Shown here in pieces: positions 9,901 through 16,439 of a stretch of DNA of 33,882 nt. Source of the DNA: Bacteroidales bacterium (GTDB taxonomy: Bacteria > Bacteroidota > Bacteroidia > Bacteroidales > F082); contig JAILBC010000066.1 in NCBI GenBank assembly GCA_024681295.1, forward strand, positions 1 to 33,882, in the 5' to 3' direction. Under the pieces are notes generated by a model. That model had not been told where the DNA came from. It saw only the letters and a list, made by a program, of their open reading frames with translations, and searched no databases. The first letter of the stretch is position 1. Every line of letters begins with the position of its first letter. A program made the position numbers and the translations under genes.

Positions 9901-10822
9901 TAGTAACAGTTGCGAAACGCACTATGGATCGATAATCAAGTCGCCGTCCGAAAAAAAAGTATTGGAAGCTGAATATCTTTCTGCTCACGAATCATATCTG
10001 AAATTGATAGAATTGTATGGGAACCTTGTCAACAATACTAGTATAACAGCCTCGGCTCAAGCGGCCCTAGCCGCGGAAATAGGAGAACTTGCACACGACT
10101 TCAACCTTGCCGCAGGCGACATAGTACGGAGCAATCTCAATGAAAGCCTTGCTAATCCTCAAGAACTCCGCTTTTGGCTTGGCAACATGGGCGATATTGC
10201 TTCCGACAGGATGGCCGTGGCTTCGTACATGCAGGAGGGTGACTACGAGAGTGCGCTTGAACTAGCTGCCTCGTTTCCAGCCCTTTACGGACTGACTGGT
10301 AGCCAGCTCCAAGAACACTCGGACTACATGCGTTTAGTAAGCTTTTACAGGACGCTCTACACGTCTGGACGCACTATAAAGCAGATGACCGACAAGGAGC
10401 GGAGAATGGTGGATAGCATAGCTGACGTAGGGATTGGCTTCTCTAAGTCAATGGCGGAAGTCATTTGCGAGGGCTCCGATGGGCAGCTAAGAGAAGGGTA
10501 TGACTGCCCAATCCTTCCTGTGGCAACGAGAACAAGGGGAAACGCTAGTGTGATAGAGACTGAAGGTGAAGATTTCACAGTATCCGTCATACCGAATCCC
10601 ACAAACGATTTTGTCAACCTCAACTATACTCTGCCCGAAGGGATGTCGGAAGCCAATTTGGAAATAACCAACGTCCTTGGTCTGAAGGTGTTTTCTGTGA
10701 CATTGGAAGGCCGTTGTGGCAGCAAGGAGATCCATTTGGGCAACTTGTCTGCTGGCATTTACAACTATACCGCCCAATGCGGAAACAGAGTTCTTTACGG
10801 TAAACTGATAATAACTCAATAA
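3914..10822 (+). CDS. Giant T9SS-exported gingipain-like C25 peptidase with FG-GAP/VCBS repeats and beta-helix
   Basis: This ~2302-residue multidomain surface protein has, in order: signal peptide (KKTTLIVLFFWL then SNYSVNA); a C25-type propeptide region to ~235; a peptidase C25 (gingipain) domain ~240-655; Ig-like repeats to ~985; a fibronectin III-like domain ~990-1075; eight FG-GAP/VCBS repeats ~1090-1500 with Ca-binding-type motifs (DTDNDG, DIDNDG, DIDGDG); a right-handed beta-helix ~1535-2000; a helical segment ~2010-2215; and a T9SS type A sorting domain (VSVIPNPTNDFVNL onward). The likely catalytic dyad is His (codon 5492-5494, in HCDHSS) and Cys (codon 5609-5611, in SYGCSPGDF), matching the gingipain pattern. 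No ATG precedes the signal peptide. GTG at 3914 gives the best N-terminus; TTG at 3881 is the alternative and adds 11 residues. DNA up to ~5830 is very AT-rich and the rest is not. Confidence 0.88.
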   Translation: MKKTTLIVLFFWLSNYSVNAQINDTITFSINDILIDTLGNFIKVEIPDCSFTDIVGCPELPRLEVRYVIPSNKIVSDVIVSDSVVQLFHNDFLILPHQPSTIVGDTSTFFVQPDSAVYRSDFPYPRKMVELVDNYIEFGYHIVLLYIYPFVYYPQQKILRFNSSISFSFSFSNNEMVIQQPKKESERMFELCKTLLKSEIRNNNLLDGNIDYSTEIISINESYYASNKLLFNELGVFPEYIIITNNSDVNGNELESFDNQTMSDIFQCYANWKTKKGVPSVVVTIDDINNNYLGNDIQAKIHNFLVDLYEDFGSMFILFGGDINIVPERVIKMDKLMYGGIIHHLTFATDSYYSAIESSWDFNGNGEYGETVPINYSNWYNVDQSDNTAEFFLARIPVSTCALASSFINKTLSYESLSGINPIDRKYTNNIVALMAFLEKKDNPENAALNSYMSYTNSIFGITEPVVNGINQESIKKWRGFESKKNLDSSVLAYWMPISKNNAFSCFNSIIPISIAEKAHVVLHCDHSSYLSLGTGAKNKGEKLNREDVDLLRNYPFNKILISYGCSPGDFRKDCIIEHFLNNSAGGGVSAIASSTTSYTDEFYRIQPLLKSLYQWKLGNIIHQPILYNIALIQHRSSILGQGMLNFRKNHLFGDPELPIWTREPVDLTVSVTPSTITNIDNELTVSVRGMAYSEYATNDVMVCVMKDNEVYLREHYDGTAHNHDFVFNVNPETAGELSVTVTGHNYIPYETTVPVTIAGKNYYIAEKTVADASGNNDGRLDAGESDYIRIALTNNGTASLADVTATLSCEFTDESLNQNIDDYLTLVTPTAYYGTIAPGDTVTRSNFQLDLSNTIPDRSSLYFTLTLGNSTGEIGTRSFSLPIGAPEIEYVSVAHEIKPNGRVGLNIALTNMGFGSAKGVTASLSSTSDLQITLRTALYGTMGHLEAKTESFEFIPLMGSIASIPFTLTVEDSYGKSWTFNFTLRDIPDTVENLAFESTEHSIKLKWDPVDGCRGYYVYRYNTASGNYERLNNYPIPSSAYPDLGLQSKQVYYYGVSFLDEDGNESMKATITTWTTLPIAEGWPIAISDDLGRVWNAAPNVADTDNDGRKEIFLTTGDAETHSSIGSVLGFSSNGEELYDIDHNPTTISGFANIGINMTCTPAIGDIDNDGVMEIVVATRDAMDEDNHFLYVYKNDDFNEDGAPDLAWRRTLDFKNFNGVVLADLDDNGTLEIIAPNQGNDSGRTRVEVFDCFGDTVRNISIPYNYNVDRKAVTMPVIADFDNDGHKEIVFGLEGGVYSWSYPAGPLDTLVSYNSDNVERTDCPVIAADIDGDGDLEVLYMAIKNGRGYIRAVSPNGNPVSGWSGETHYVSLSNTNMDWAWPPYFSVADIDNDGDIEVFAADKDTLKMWKDDGTAFDVGQIHIPNLDCRYFQPIIADVDGHEDCEIIVPSQNGYIHAYKTNGYAVPGWPLSVDGLSTIPVVTDIDGDGYNEVVAAAEKELYVWHTEGESRYNHCDRFRYNPYNNAVYEIPCSHSQVPIEISGYQTWSVDRRIGRDVIVEGGAVLTITSELQFSEDSRIIVKPGGRLILDGGVLTNACPGEMWPGIEIWGNSTQNQYPDHGNYMQGYIELKNGAVIENAVCALELWRPDHAGTTGGVVFADSAVFRNNALAVHVLNYSNHNPISGAEVSYAASFQNCSFVIDDAFFGTEKFQKHVSLDHVNGITFEGCAFSVDPDASNVSLLCCGIDAYDAGFSVLAWCSRDGVGNQFDECPDEYMVPSSFTRFHDAIHTVSDGNDARSFRVTGSEFYYNTHGIYAQNTGYGTILNNEFLVGSVEDCSYGICIKSVEGFCIEENVFVGAEKKSVNFGVGVFDCGSNNDVFLNTFNGLNCGNVAVGNNMAIMPEPPIDLIMVGLTYSCNQNANNAIDFYVTSGENNGGIKQNQGSTITPAGNTFSGFDYHFYNDGAQYVNYYFNSNEIDETPDPTKLYRVNRISTTSSNSCETHYGSIIKSPSEKKVLEAEYLSAHESYLKLIELYGNLVNNTSITASAQAALAAEIGELAHDFNLAAGDIVRSNLNESLANPQELRFWLGNMGDIASDRMAVASYMQEGDYESALELAASFPALYGLTGSQLQEHSDYMRLVSFYRTLYTSGRTIKQMTDKERRMVDSIADVGIGFSKSMAEVICEGSDGQLREGYDCPILPVATRTRGNASVIETEGEDFTVSVIPNPTNDFVNLNYTLPEGMSEANLEITNVLGLKVFSVTLEGRCGSKEIHLGNLSAGIYNYTAQCGNRVLYGKLIITQ

Positions 10823-10834
10823 AAACAAAAAAAT

Positions 10835-12259
10835 ATGACTATCCTTGACACTACTGTAATGACCTTTGACCGGCCTGAGGCCTGGCAATGGTTGATTCAA
10901 TTCTGTATTCTGGCCGTCGCCCTGCTGCTGGGTAACGTGCTGAGAACACAAATCCCCGTACTGAAGAAGAGCCTGTTGCCTTCAGCATTGCTGGGCGGGC
11001 TGCTGCTGCTGATCTTCAAGGCCTTCCCAGGATGCCGCGAAATCATCAACAAACCCATGATGGAGATTGTGACTTATCATGCCCTAGGCTTGGGATTTGT
11101 GGCGCTGGCCCTGAAAAACAACAAAGTGGAGTCGAAGTCCTCAGCGATGAAAGTCATCGAGACCGGCGCACTGACCGCTTCGACCTACGTGATCCAAGGC
11201 ATCGTAGGCCTGATCGTTTCCATTGCATTCTTCCTGGTCGGGAAGAAACTTTTCTATGCCGCCGGACTGCTGCTGCCCATGGGCTATGGACAAGGTCCTG
11301 GACAGGCGTTGAATTTCGGCACCATGTATACGGGTTGGGCCGCCCAGCAAGGCATCGACTTTGCCGGCGCCGACTTCGGCTTGTCGATTGCCGCCATGGG
11401 CTTCATCGTGGGTAGTGTGATCGGCGTAATCTTTATGAATATTCTTCGCCGCAAAGGCAAGCTCTCCTCCAAAAAGATTGCCGATGCCCAAGTGAACAAA
11501 CTCGAGGACTATGAAGGCAAAGGGGAGATTCCGGATTCAGAATCAATCGACAAACTCTCGGTGCAAATCTGCATGGTGCTGTTCGTGTATTTCTTGGTTT
11601 ATCTGTTTACCCACTGGATCCAAGGAATGGAACTGGGCAACTTCGGCACCAACACCCTGAAGCCTCTGCTCTGGGGATTCAACTTCCTGCTGGGCACCTT
11701 GTTCGGCATCGCCTTTAAGAACATCCTGAAGTTATTCAAGAGACAACGCCTCATGCGGCGCGAATACATTAATAATTATATGCTGAACCGTATCGGCGGT
11801 TTCTGCTTCGACATCATGATCGTGGCTGGTACCGCTGCCATCAGCTTCGATGAGTTCGGCAAGTTTGTGTTGCCTTTCGCCATCATCTGCACGCTGGGTG
11901 CCGCTGTCACCTTCATCTACGTGCTGTGGATTAGTAAGCACCTCTATCCCGATTACAAGTACGAGGGTTTCTTCTCAATGTTCGGCATGTTGACAGGTAC
12001 CGCCTCCAATGGTATGATCCTGCTCCGTGAGATCGACCCGAAGTTCGAGACGCCCGCCGCCAACAACCTGGTGCTGCAGGCCTTGGCCGCTGTCGCATTG
12101 GGATTCCCCGTGTTGTTGCTGGTGGGTATCGCTCCCCAAAGTTTGAAGTCCACATGGATTACCTTGGGAATACTTGTCGTCTTCTGGGCGATACTTACCG
12201 TGTTTATGCTACGAACAAAGATTTTTAAGAGAAGACAGAAGACAGAAGCCGGAAGTTAG
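10835..12259 (+). CDS. gltS: Sodium/glutamate symporter (GltS) family membrane protein
   Basis: This 474-residue polytopic inner-membrane protein resembles the GltS (sodium:glutamate symporter, ESS) family. About ten or more hydrophobic segments are visible, with the glycine-rich re-entrant-type motif MGYGQGPGQALNFG near residues 149-162 and a second conserved segment near GMLTGTASNGMILLREID in the C-terminal half, consistent with the family's inverted repeat. It starts only 12 bases after the giant peptidase gene, so it may be read from the same transcript or from a promoter inside that gene. Pairing with a peptidase could mean uptake of released glutamate, but that is inference. The last ten codons lie in a 7-base-period repeat, giving a charged tail unlikely to be functional. 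Confidence 0.8.
   Translation: MTILDTTVMTFDRPEAWQWLIQFCILAVALLLGNVLRTQIPVLKKSLLPSALLGGLLLLIFKAFPGCREIINKPMMEIVTYHALGLGFVALALKNNKVESKSSAMKVIETGALTASTYVIQGIVGLIVSIAFFLVGKKLFYAAGLLLPMGYGQGPGQALNFGTMYTGWAAQQGIDFAGADFGLSIAAMGFIVGSVIGVIFMNILRRKGKLSSKKIADAQVNKLEDYEGKGEIPDSESIDKLSVQICMVLFVYFLVYLFTHWIQGMELGNFGTNTLKPLLWGFNFLLGTLFGIAFKNILKLFKRQRLMRREYINNYMLNRIGGFCFDIMIVAGTAAISFDEFGKFVLPFAIICTLGAAVTFIYVLWISKHLYPDYKYEGFFSMFGMLTGTASNGMILLREIDPKFETPAANNLVLQALAAVALGFPVLLLVGIAPQSLKSTWITLGILVVFWAILTVFMLRTKIFKRRQKTEAGS
12231..12258 (+). repeat. Heptanucleotide-period repeat at the gltS end
   Basis: The consecutive 7-base units are gaagaca, gaagaca, gaagccg and gaagtta. The array runs through the final codons of the symporter gene into its stop codon. 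It is one of four such 7-base-period arrays at gene ends in this window. Confidence 0.6.
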
Positions 12260-12277
12260 AGTGTTTGAAACATCCAT

Positions 12278-12310
12278 AAAAAAACCCCGACCGTTAGGCC
12301 GGGATTTTTT
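12278..12310. terminator. Bidirectional rho-independent terminator between gltS and rplS
   Basis: An A-tract (12278-12284) leads into a GC-rich hairpin: CCCCGACC at 12285-12292, loop GTTA, GGCCGGG at 12297-12303, with one A-C mismatch, then six T at 12305-12310. The symmetrical A and T tracts suit termination of both convergent genes. Confidence 0.85.
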
Positions 12311-12329
12311 GTTGTTGGATGTCGGAGTA

Positions 12330-12686
12330 TCAATCCTTGCGCTTGGCTTCCTTGATACGGGCCTTCTTACCACGCAGACCTCTGAGGTAGTAGATGCGTG
12401 ATTTGCGGACGGCACCTTCTTTGTTCAGCTCAATGCTCTCGATCATGGGAGAGGCGATGGGGAAACATCTTTCAACGCCGATGTTGTTCGAGATCTTTCT
12501 CACAGTGAAAGTGGCCATCTTGCCGCAACCACTGCGCTTCAAAACAACACCCTGGAACTTCTGAAGACGTTCCTTGTTACCCTCGACGATCTTGTAAGTG
12601 ACGGTGACTGTGTCACCTGCTCTAAACTTGGGGAAGTCTTTTACAACGACTTGATCCTCAACGAATTGAATTAATGCGTTCTTCAT
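12330..12686 (-). CDS. rplS: 50S ribosomal protein L19
   Basis: This 118-residue protein is recognisable as ribosomal protein bL19, which sits at the 30S-50S interface. Family signatures include FRAGDTVTVTYKIVEGNKER near residues 22-41, QKFQGVVL, FTVRKISNNIGVERCFP near residues 60-76 and the C-terminal SRIYYLRGLRGKKARIKE. Length is normal for the family. The gene lies downstream of trmD on the same strand with 77 bases between, and that gap contains a TAnnTTTG element, so it probably has its own promoter as well as possible readthrough from trmD. The terminator at 12278-12310 closes it. Confidence 0.98.
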   Translation of the reverse strand: MKNALIQFVEDQVVVKDFPKFRAGDTVTVTYKIVEGNKERLQKFQGVVLKRSGCGKMATFTVRKISNNIGVERCFPIASPMIESIELNKEGAVRKSRIYYLRGLRGKKARIKEAKRKD

Positions 12687-12729
12687 TTTATATAATATTT
12701 TTTTATATATTTTTCGTCAAAAACGGGTG

Positions 12730-12737
12730 CAAATATA
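12730..12737 (-). promoter_or_regulatory. Candidate -7 promoter element for rplS
   Basis: On the minus strand this reads TATATTTG, an exact TAnnTTTG match followed by C. It lies about 45 bases before the rplS ATG, leaving an AT-rich leader. A TTC rather than TTG sits near the expected -33 position. Confidence 0.55.
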
Positions 12738-12763
12738 CAAAAAAATCGGATATTGAACGCTTT

Positions 12764-13456
12764 TTATTCGCTTTTTTTCAAAATTTCGTACATTTCAGGG
12801 CGACGCTCCTTGGTACGTTGCCACGCTTGTTCCAGTTTCCACTCGTTAATTTTCAGGTCGTTACCCGACAAAAGAATCTCCGGGACCTCCCAGCCTTTGT
12901 AAACCCGAGGACGGGTGTAGACGGGAGGGGAGACCAATCCATCCTGAAACGAATCGGAGAGGGCAGAGGTCTCGTCGCCCAAAGCGCCTGGGATGAGACG
13001 TACCAGACTGTCCACCAGCACGGCGGCCCCCAGTTCGCCTCCCGAAAGGACATAGTTTCCGATAGAGATCTCACGGGTAATCAAATGCTCACGAATGCGC
13101 TCGTCGATGCCCTTATAATGCCCACAAAGGATGATCATGTTCTGCTTCAAAGAAAGCTGGTTGCACAAGGGCTGGTCGAGCATTTCACCATCAGGGCTCA
13201 TGTAGATGACCTCGTCGTAGTCGCGTTGGCTTTTCAGATGCGTGATGCAGTTGTCGACCGGTTCGATCATCATCACCATGCCTGCGCCGGCTGAAAAAGG
13301 GTAGTCGTCCACCTTTTTGTGCTTGTCGGTGCTATAATCGCGAAGATTATGGAGCTCAATCTCGACGATGCCTTTATTGACGGCACGTTTGATAATTGAC
13401 TCAGTAAAAGGCCCTTGAAACATTTCGGGGAAGATGGCGATAATATCGATGCGCAT
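12764..13456 (-). CDS. trmD: tRNA (guanine-N1-)-methyltransferase TrmD
   Basis: This 230-residue SPOUT-class methyltransferase makes m1G37 in tRNAs that read codons starting with C, using S-adenosylmethionine, and so prevents frameshifting. The trefoil-knot motifs are visible: [11 protein letters not shown] from residue 111 and [11 protein letters not shown] at 131-141, with the likely catalytic Asp168 in ALSDSF. The C-terminal region [19 protein letters not shown] is also typical. It is upstream of rplS, a pairing seen in many bacteria. The start at 13456 ([13 protein letters not shown]) is the canonical N-terminus. A short divergent region separates it from the subtilase gene. Confidence 0.97.
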   Translation of the reverse strand: MRIDIIAIFPEMFQGPFTESIIKRAVNKGIVEIELHNLRDYSTDKHKKVDDYPFSAGAGMVMMIEPVDNCITHLKSQRDYDEVIYMSPDGEMLDQPLCNQLSLKQNMIILCGHYKGIDERIREHLITREISIGNYVLSGGELGAAVLVDSLVRLIPGALGDETSALSDSFQDGLVSPPVYTRPRVYKGWEVPEILLSGNDLKINEWKLEQAWQRTKERRPEMYEILKKSE

Positions 13457-13491
13457 ATTGAAAATTTTCGGTAAAAGTACGAAAAAATGAT

Positions 13492-13499
13492 TATTTTTG
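13492..13499 (+). promoter_or_regulatory. Candidate -7 promoter element for the subtilase gene
   Basis: TATTTTTG matches the TAnnTTTG consensus exactly and lies about 25 bases before the ATG at 13525. A TTC rather than TTG is found near the expected -33 spacing. It sits in the short divergent region shared with trmD. Confidence 0.5.
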
Positions 13500-13524
13500 C
13501 CGTTTCAACCTAAAAATACGACCT

Positions 13525-15177
13525 ATGAAAAAACTCGCTTTACTCTTGTTGGCTTTCATCGCCTGTGCTTTCGCCCAGGCCCAGATTGCCACGAATATCT
13601 ATTATGTTCAGTTCACCGACAAGAACGACTCGCCTTACTCCATCGATGCGCCAGAGGCCTTTCTGAGCCAACGTGCTTTGGACCGCCGTGCTCGCCTAGG
13701 TATCGCCATTGACGAATACGACATCCCTGTGAATCCACAATATCTCGAGGCCGTGGCCAATTGTGGTGCTGAGTTGATTAACCCCACCAAATGGTTAAAC
13801 GGTGTTACGATTCGTGCGACCAATTCAGCGGTGATCGATGCCATCAATGCCTTGGAGTTTGTCGAAACTGTACGCAATTGTCCCAATAATCCCGAAGCGC
13901 AGTTGAGGAAACAACAGCACATGGAGAAGGAGATGATCCCTGTCCAGGGCGACAATATGGTGCGCGGCTATTATGGAGGTGGCTATACCCAAATCACCCA
14001 ACTGAATGCCGACAAACTTCACGAAGCCGGTTATCAGGGAGAAGGCATGATCATCGCTATCCTTGACGGAGGTTTTGAGGGTACCGACGTCCATCCTTGT
14101 TTCGACAATATGCGTGAGGAAGGCCGTCTGTTGGGCGTCCGCGATTTCGTTTATACCTCCACGACGGTGTATTCACAGAGCACCCACGGCACCTCTTGCC
14201 TGAGCACGATGGCCGCCTATGTGCCGCAGACTTTTGTTGGGACCGCCCCTAAGGCTTCCTACTATCTGCTTCATACCGAGGATGGTACCCAAGAGAATAT
14301 CATTGAGGAATACAACTGGGTGTCGGGCGCTGAATATGCCGACAGCCTTGGCGTTGACGTCACCACCACTTCCTTGGGCTACATCGACTTCGACATGAGT
14401 CAATGGGATCATCCTTTTTCACATTATGACGGTCACACCGCTCCTATGAGCATTGGTGCTGAGATTGCCGCTTCACGTGGTATGATCTGCCTTAACTCGG
14501 CTGGAAATGAGGGTGAAGGCACCTGCACTTTGGGCATCCCTGCCGACGCCGAGCACATCCTTACCATTGGCGCTGTCGACGACCAAGGCGAACGCGCCTA
14601 CTTCAGTTCGGTGGGACCCACCTACGACGGACGCATCAAGCCCGACGTGATGGCGATGGGCTATGGCACCTATGTCGCAAGCGGCAACCCCAATGGCTGG
14701 TCAGGCCCATATTACAACGGCAGCGGCACCTCGTTCTCCACTCCCGTGCTGGCAGGTGCTGTCACTTGCTTGCGTCAAGCTTATCCCGATTTGTCGGTGC
14801 AGGAATTCTGCGATGTCGTCCGTCAGGTGAGCAACCGTGCCGATCATCCCGACAGCTATTACGGCTATGGCATCCCTGATTTCGCCGCCGCCTTGAGTCT
14901 GCTCCACGTGGAGGACACCTTTGTCCAAAAGGAGGAGATCATCATGGCCTATCCCAACCCGGCAAAGGGTAACGTCAACATCCGCCTCAAAGAAGGTTAC
15001 CAGGCTGAGCTTGCCGTTTACGACGTCATGGGCCGCCAGCTTTACAACTACCACTTCAATGGGCTGAACCACACCACGCTTGAGAATTATCTCAACAGCC
15101 TTGGCTCAGGGGTTTATTTCATTAGAGCCAATTCCGAGTTGGGATCACAAACCTTGAAACTCGTTTTAACAAAATAA
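13525..15177 (+). CDS. T9SS-exported S8 (subtilisin-family) serine peptidase
   Basis: This 550-residue secreted endopeptidase has an N-terminal signal peptide (MKKLALLLLAFIACAFAQAQ) and then a propeptide-like region to about residue 150. The S8 domain carries the full catalytic triad: Asp181 in AILDGGF, His221 in STHGTSC, and Ser403 in GSGTSFSTP, with the oxyanion Asn328 in SAGNEGEG. The C-terminal ~75 residues, starting around MAYPNPAKGNVNIRL, are a T9SS type A sorting domain. It is flanked by a perfect terminator and appears monocistronic. Likely role is extracellular or surface proteolysis; substrate is unknown. All key residues are present, so it should be active. Confidence 0.95.
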   Translation: MKKLALLLLAFIACAFAQAQIATNIYYVQFTDKNDSPYSIDAPEAFLSQRALDRRARLGIAIDEYDIPVNPQYLEAVANCGAELINPTKWLNGVTIRATNSAVIDAINALEFVETVRNCPNNPEAQLRKQQHMEKEMIPVQGDNMVRGYYGGGYTQITQLNADKLHEAGYQGEGMIIAILDGGFEGTDVHPCFDNMREEGRLLGVRDFVYTSTTVYSQSTHGTSCLSTMAAYVPQTFVGTAPKASYYLLHTEDGTQENIIEEYNWVSGAEYADSLGVDVTTTSLGYIDFDMSQWDHPFSHYDGHTAPMSIGAEIAASRGMICLNSAGNEGEGTCTLGIPADAEHILTIGAVDDQGERAYFSSVGPTYDGRIKPDVMAMGYGTYVASGNPNGWSGPYYNGSGTSFSTPVLAGAVTCLRQAYPDLSVQEFCDVVRQVSNRADHPDSYYGYGIPDFAAALSLLHVEDTFVQKEEIIMAYPNPAKGNVNIRLKEGYQAELAVYDVMGRQLYNYHFNGLNHTTLENYLNSLGSGVYFIRANSELGSQTLKLVLTK

Positions 15178-15180
15178 AAA

Positions 15181-15207
15181 AAGCCTCGATTTCTCGAGGC
15201 TTTTTTT
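15181..15207. terminator. Bidirectional rho-independent terminator after the subtilase gene
   Basis: A perfect 7-base-pair stem is formed by GCCTCGA (15183-15189), loop TTTC, and TCGAGGC (15194-15200), preceded by A residues and followed by seven T. It would serve both the subtilase gene and the convergent ferritin gene. Confidence 0.93.
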
Positions 15208-15221
15208 CGTTTTAGTCAGCT

Positions 15222-15743
15222 TTATTCTGCGTTCTGCAACGGAGCAGGTGTCTTATACACGCGAATGCCGAGCTCCTTGTCAAGCATCAGCATGCCGTTC
15301 GTGTTGTCGCCAATCATCTTGCACTGGGCAATGAGGTCGCGGGCGTTTTCTTCCTCTTCCACTTGTTCGTCGACGAACCAAGCCAGGAAGTTGGCGGCGG
15401 CGCGGTCACGGTCCTCATCGGCAATGTCGCACAAGTTGTTGATCATGGCAGTCACCTTTTTCTCATGCTCGAGGGTGTCCTCAAAAGCCTTCAACACGGT
15501 CTTCCATTCGGTCTGCACCTTTGCAATAGGGGCGAGGATGACTTTCTCGTCCTGGGAATGCAGGTAGTTGATCATGATGGCGGCGTGAGCCTGTTCCTCA
15601 AGGAACTGAACTTTATACCAATGCGCAATGCCCTTGAAGCCCTTGGCGTAGATGTCTTGCGACATGCTCAGGTAAAGGTATGCCGACCACATTTCAGCAT
15701 TGATCTGGTCGTTAATTGCTTTTGCTAATTTCTTACTAATCAT
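15222..15743 (-). CDS. ftnA: Non-haem ferritin (iron storage)
   Basis: This is a 173-residue bacterial ferritin that oxidises Fe(II) and stores iron as a mineral in a 24-subunit cage in the cytoplasm. The ferroxidase-centre residues are all present: Glu17, Glu50 and His53 (in LEEQAHA), Glu94, and Glu126/Gln127 with Glu130 (VDEQVEEEE). Length is typical. It begins 26 bases after the rubrerythrin gene and is probably co-transcribed with it. The pair suits peroxide and iron handling, with rubrerythrin removing peroxide and ferritin sequestering iron. The short gap is filled by a 7-base-period repeat that runs up to the start codon. Confidence 0.97.
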   Translation of the reverse strand: MISKKLAKAINDQINAEMWSAYLYLSMSQDIYAKGFKGIAHWYKVQFLEEQAHAAIMINYLHSQDEKVILAPIAKVQTEWKTVLKAFEDTLEHEKKVTAMINNLCDIADEDRDRAAANFLAWFVDEQVEEEENARDLIAQCKMIGDNTNGMLMLDKELGIRVYKTPAPLQNAE

Positions 15744-15778
15744 AACTTTCCGTTTTCAGTTTTCCGTTTTCAGTTTTC
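15744..15778 (-). repeat. Heptanucleotide-period repeat between rubrerythrin and ferritin genes
   Basis: On the minus strand the units read gaaaact, gaaaacg, gaaaact, gaaaacg, gaaagtt, immediately followed by the ferritin ATG. The first four units form two exact 14-base copies. The array supplies the rubrerythrin stop codon (TGA inside the first unit). Confidence 0.8.
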
Positions 15779-16318
15779 AAAATACCTCTTATAAAGTCCT
15801 TCAAAGCCTTTTCCATGGCGAGCTTCGTCCTTGGCCATCTCGTGGACAGTGTCGTGGATGGCATCAAGGTTGCGCTCCTTTGCCACACGGGCGATGCGCA
15901 TCTTCTCTTCGCAAGCACCACATTCGGCAATCATGCGCTTGTAGAGGTTGGTCTTGGTGTCCCAAACCACCTCACCGAGCAACTCGGCAAAGCGTGAACA
16001 GTGGTCGGCCTCTTCGAAGGCATAACGTTTGAAAGCCTCGGCAATCTCAGGATAGCCCTCACGGTCGGCTTGACGGCTCATGGCCAAGTACATGCCTACC
16101 TCCGTGGCTTCTCCCATAAACTGCGCATTAAGGTCTCTGATCATCTCATCACCGGTGCCCTTGGCAATGCCAAGCACATGTTCGGTAACAAAATTCAAGG
16201 CAACGTTTTCGTCGACAACTTTCCATTCAACGATCTGTTTGCATTGGGGGCAGCGCTCGGGAGCTTCTTCGCCTTCATAAACAAAACCGCAAATAGGGCA
16301 GATGAATTTCTTTTTCAT
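15770..16318 (-). CDS. rbr: Reverse rubrerythrin (N-terminal rubredoxin domain, diiron peroxidase)
   Basis: This 182-residue cytoplasmic protein has an N-terminal rubredoxin-type Fe(Cys)4 site (Cys7, Cys10, Cys23, Cys26 in CPICG and CPQC) followed by a four-helix diiron domain with [26 protein letters not shown] and DEARHGKGF. Rubredoxin-first order marks the reverse rubrerythrin subfamily, which reduces hydrogen peroxide and protects anaerobes from oxygen exposure. It precedes ferritin in a likely two-gene operon. A TATCTTTG element upstream (16381-16388) is a candidate promoter, and a purine-rich AAAGGA lies about 10 bases before the ATG. The last codons lie inside a repeat. Confidence 0.95.
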   Translation of the reverse strand: MKKKFICPICGFVYEGEEAPERCPQCKQIVEWKVVDENVALNFVTEHVLGIAKGTGDEMIRDLNAQFMGEATEVGMYLAMSRQADREGYPEIAEAFKRYAFEEADHCSRFAELLGEVVWDTKTNLYKRMIAECGACEEKMRIARVAKERNLDAIHDTVHEMAKDEARHGKGFEGLYKRYFEN

Positions 16319-16377
16319 ACTCGTTTTTCCTTTCTATTTTTAAATGTTTAAAGTGAATTGATTTTCGTTTGTTGTGA

Positions 16378-16407
16378 TTGCAAAGATAAAAAAAATTCTT
16401 ATATTTG
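16378..16407 (+). promoter_or_regulatory. Consensus Bacteroidota promoter for nusB
   Basis: TTG at 16378-16380 is followed by exactly 19 bases and then TATATTTG (16400-16407), a full match to TTG-N19-TAnnTTTG. Transcription would begin near 16413, about 27 bases before the nusB ATG. This also argues against a nusB start upstream at 16374. Confidence 0.8.
16381..16388 (-). promoter_or_regulatory. Candidate -7 promoter element for the rubrerythrin-ferritin operon
   Basis: The minus strand reads TATCTTTG, an exact TAnnTTTG match, located inside the spacer of the divergent nusB promoter. No clear TTG is seen at the usual upstream spacing. Leader length to the rubrerythrin ATG would be about 55-60 bases. 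Confidence 0.55.
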
Positions 16408-16439
16408 CAGTTTTAAATCAGGTTAATTATTTTTATTTT

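Noticed and set aside
12687-12729. A structured L19 ribosomal-protein leader
   Set aside because: The leader is short and almost entirely A/T with no convincing stem, so no regulatory RNA can be supported by eye.
16374-16439. Upstream in-frame extension of nusB
   Set aside because: It includes the consensus promoter and the predicted transcription start near 16413, and the added residues are not NusB-like.
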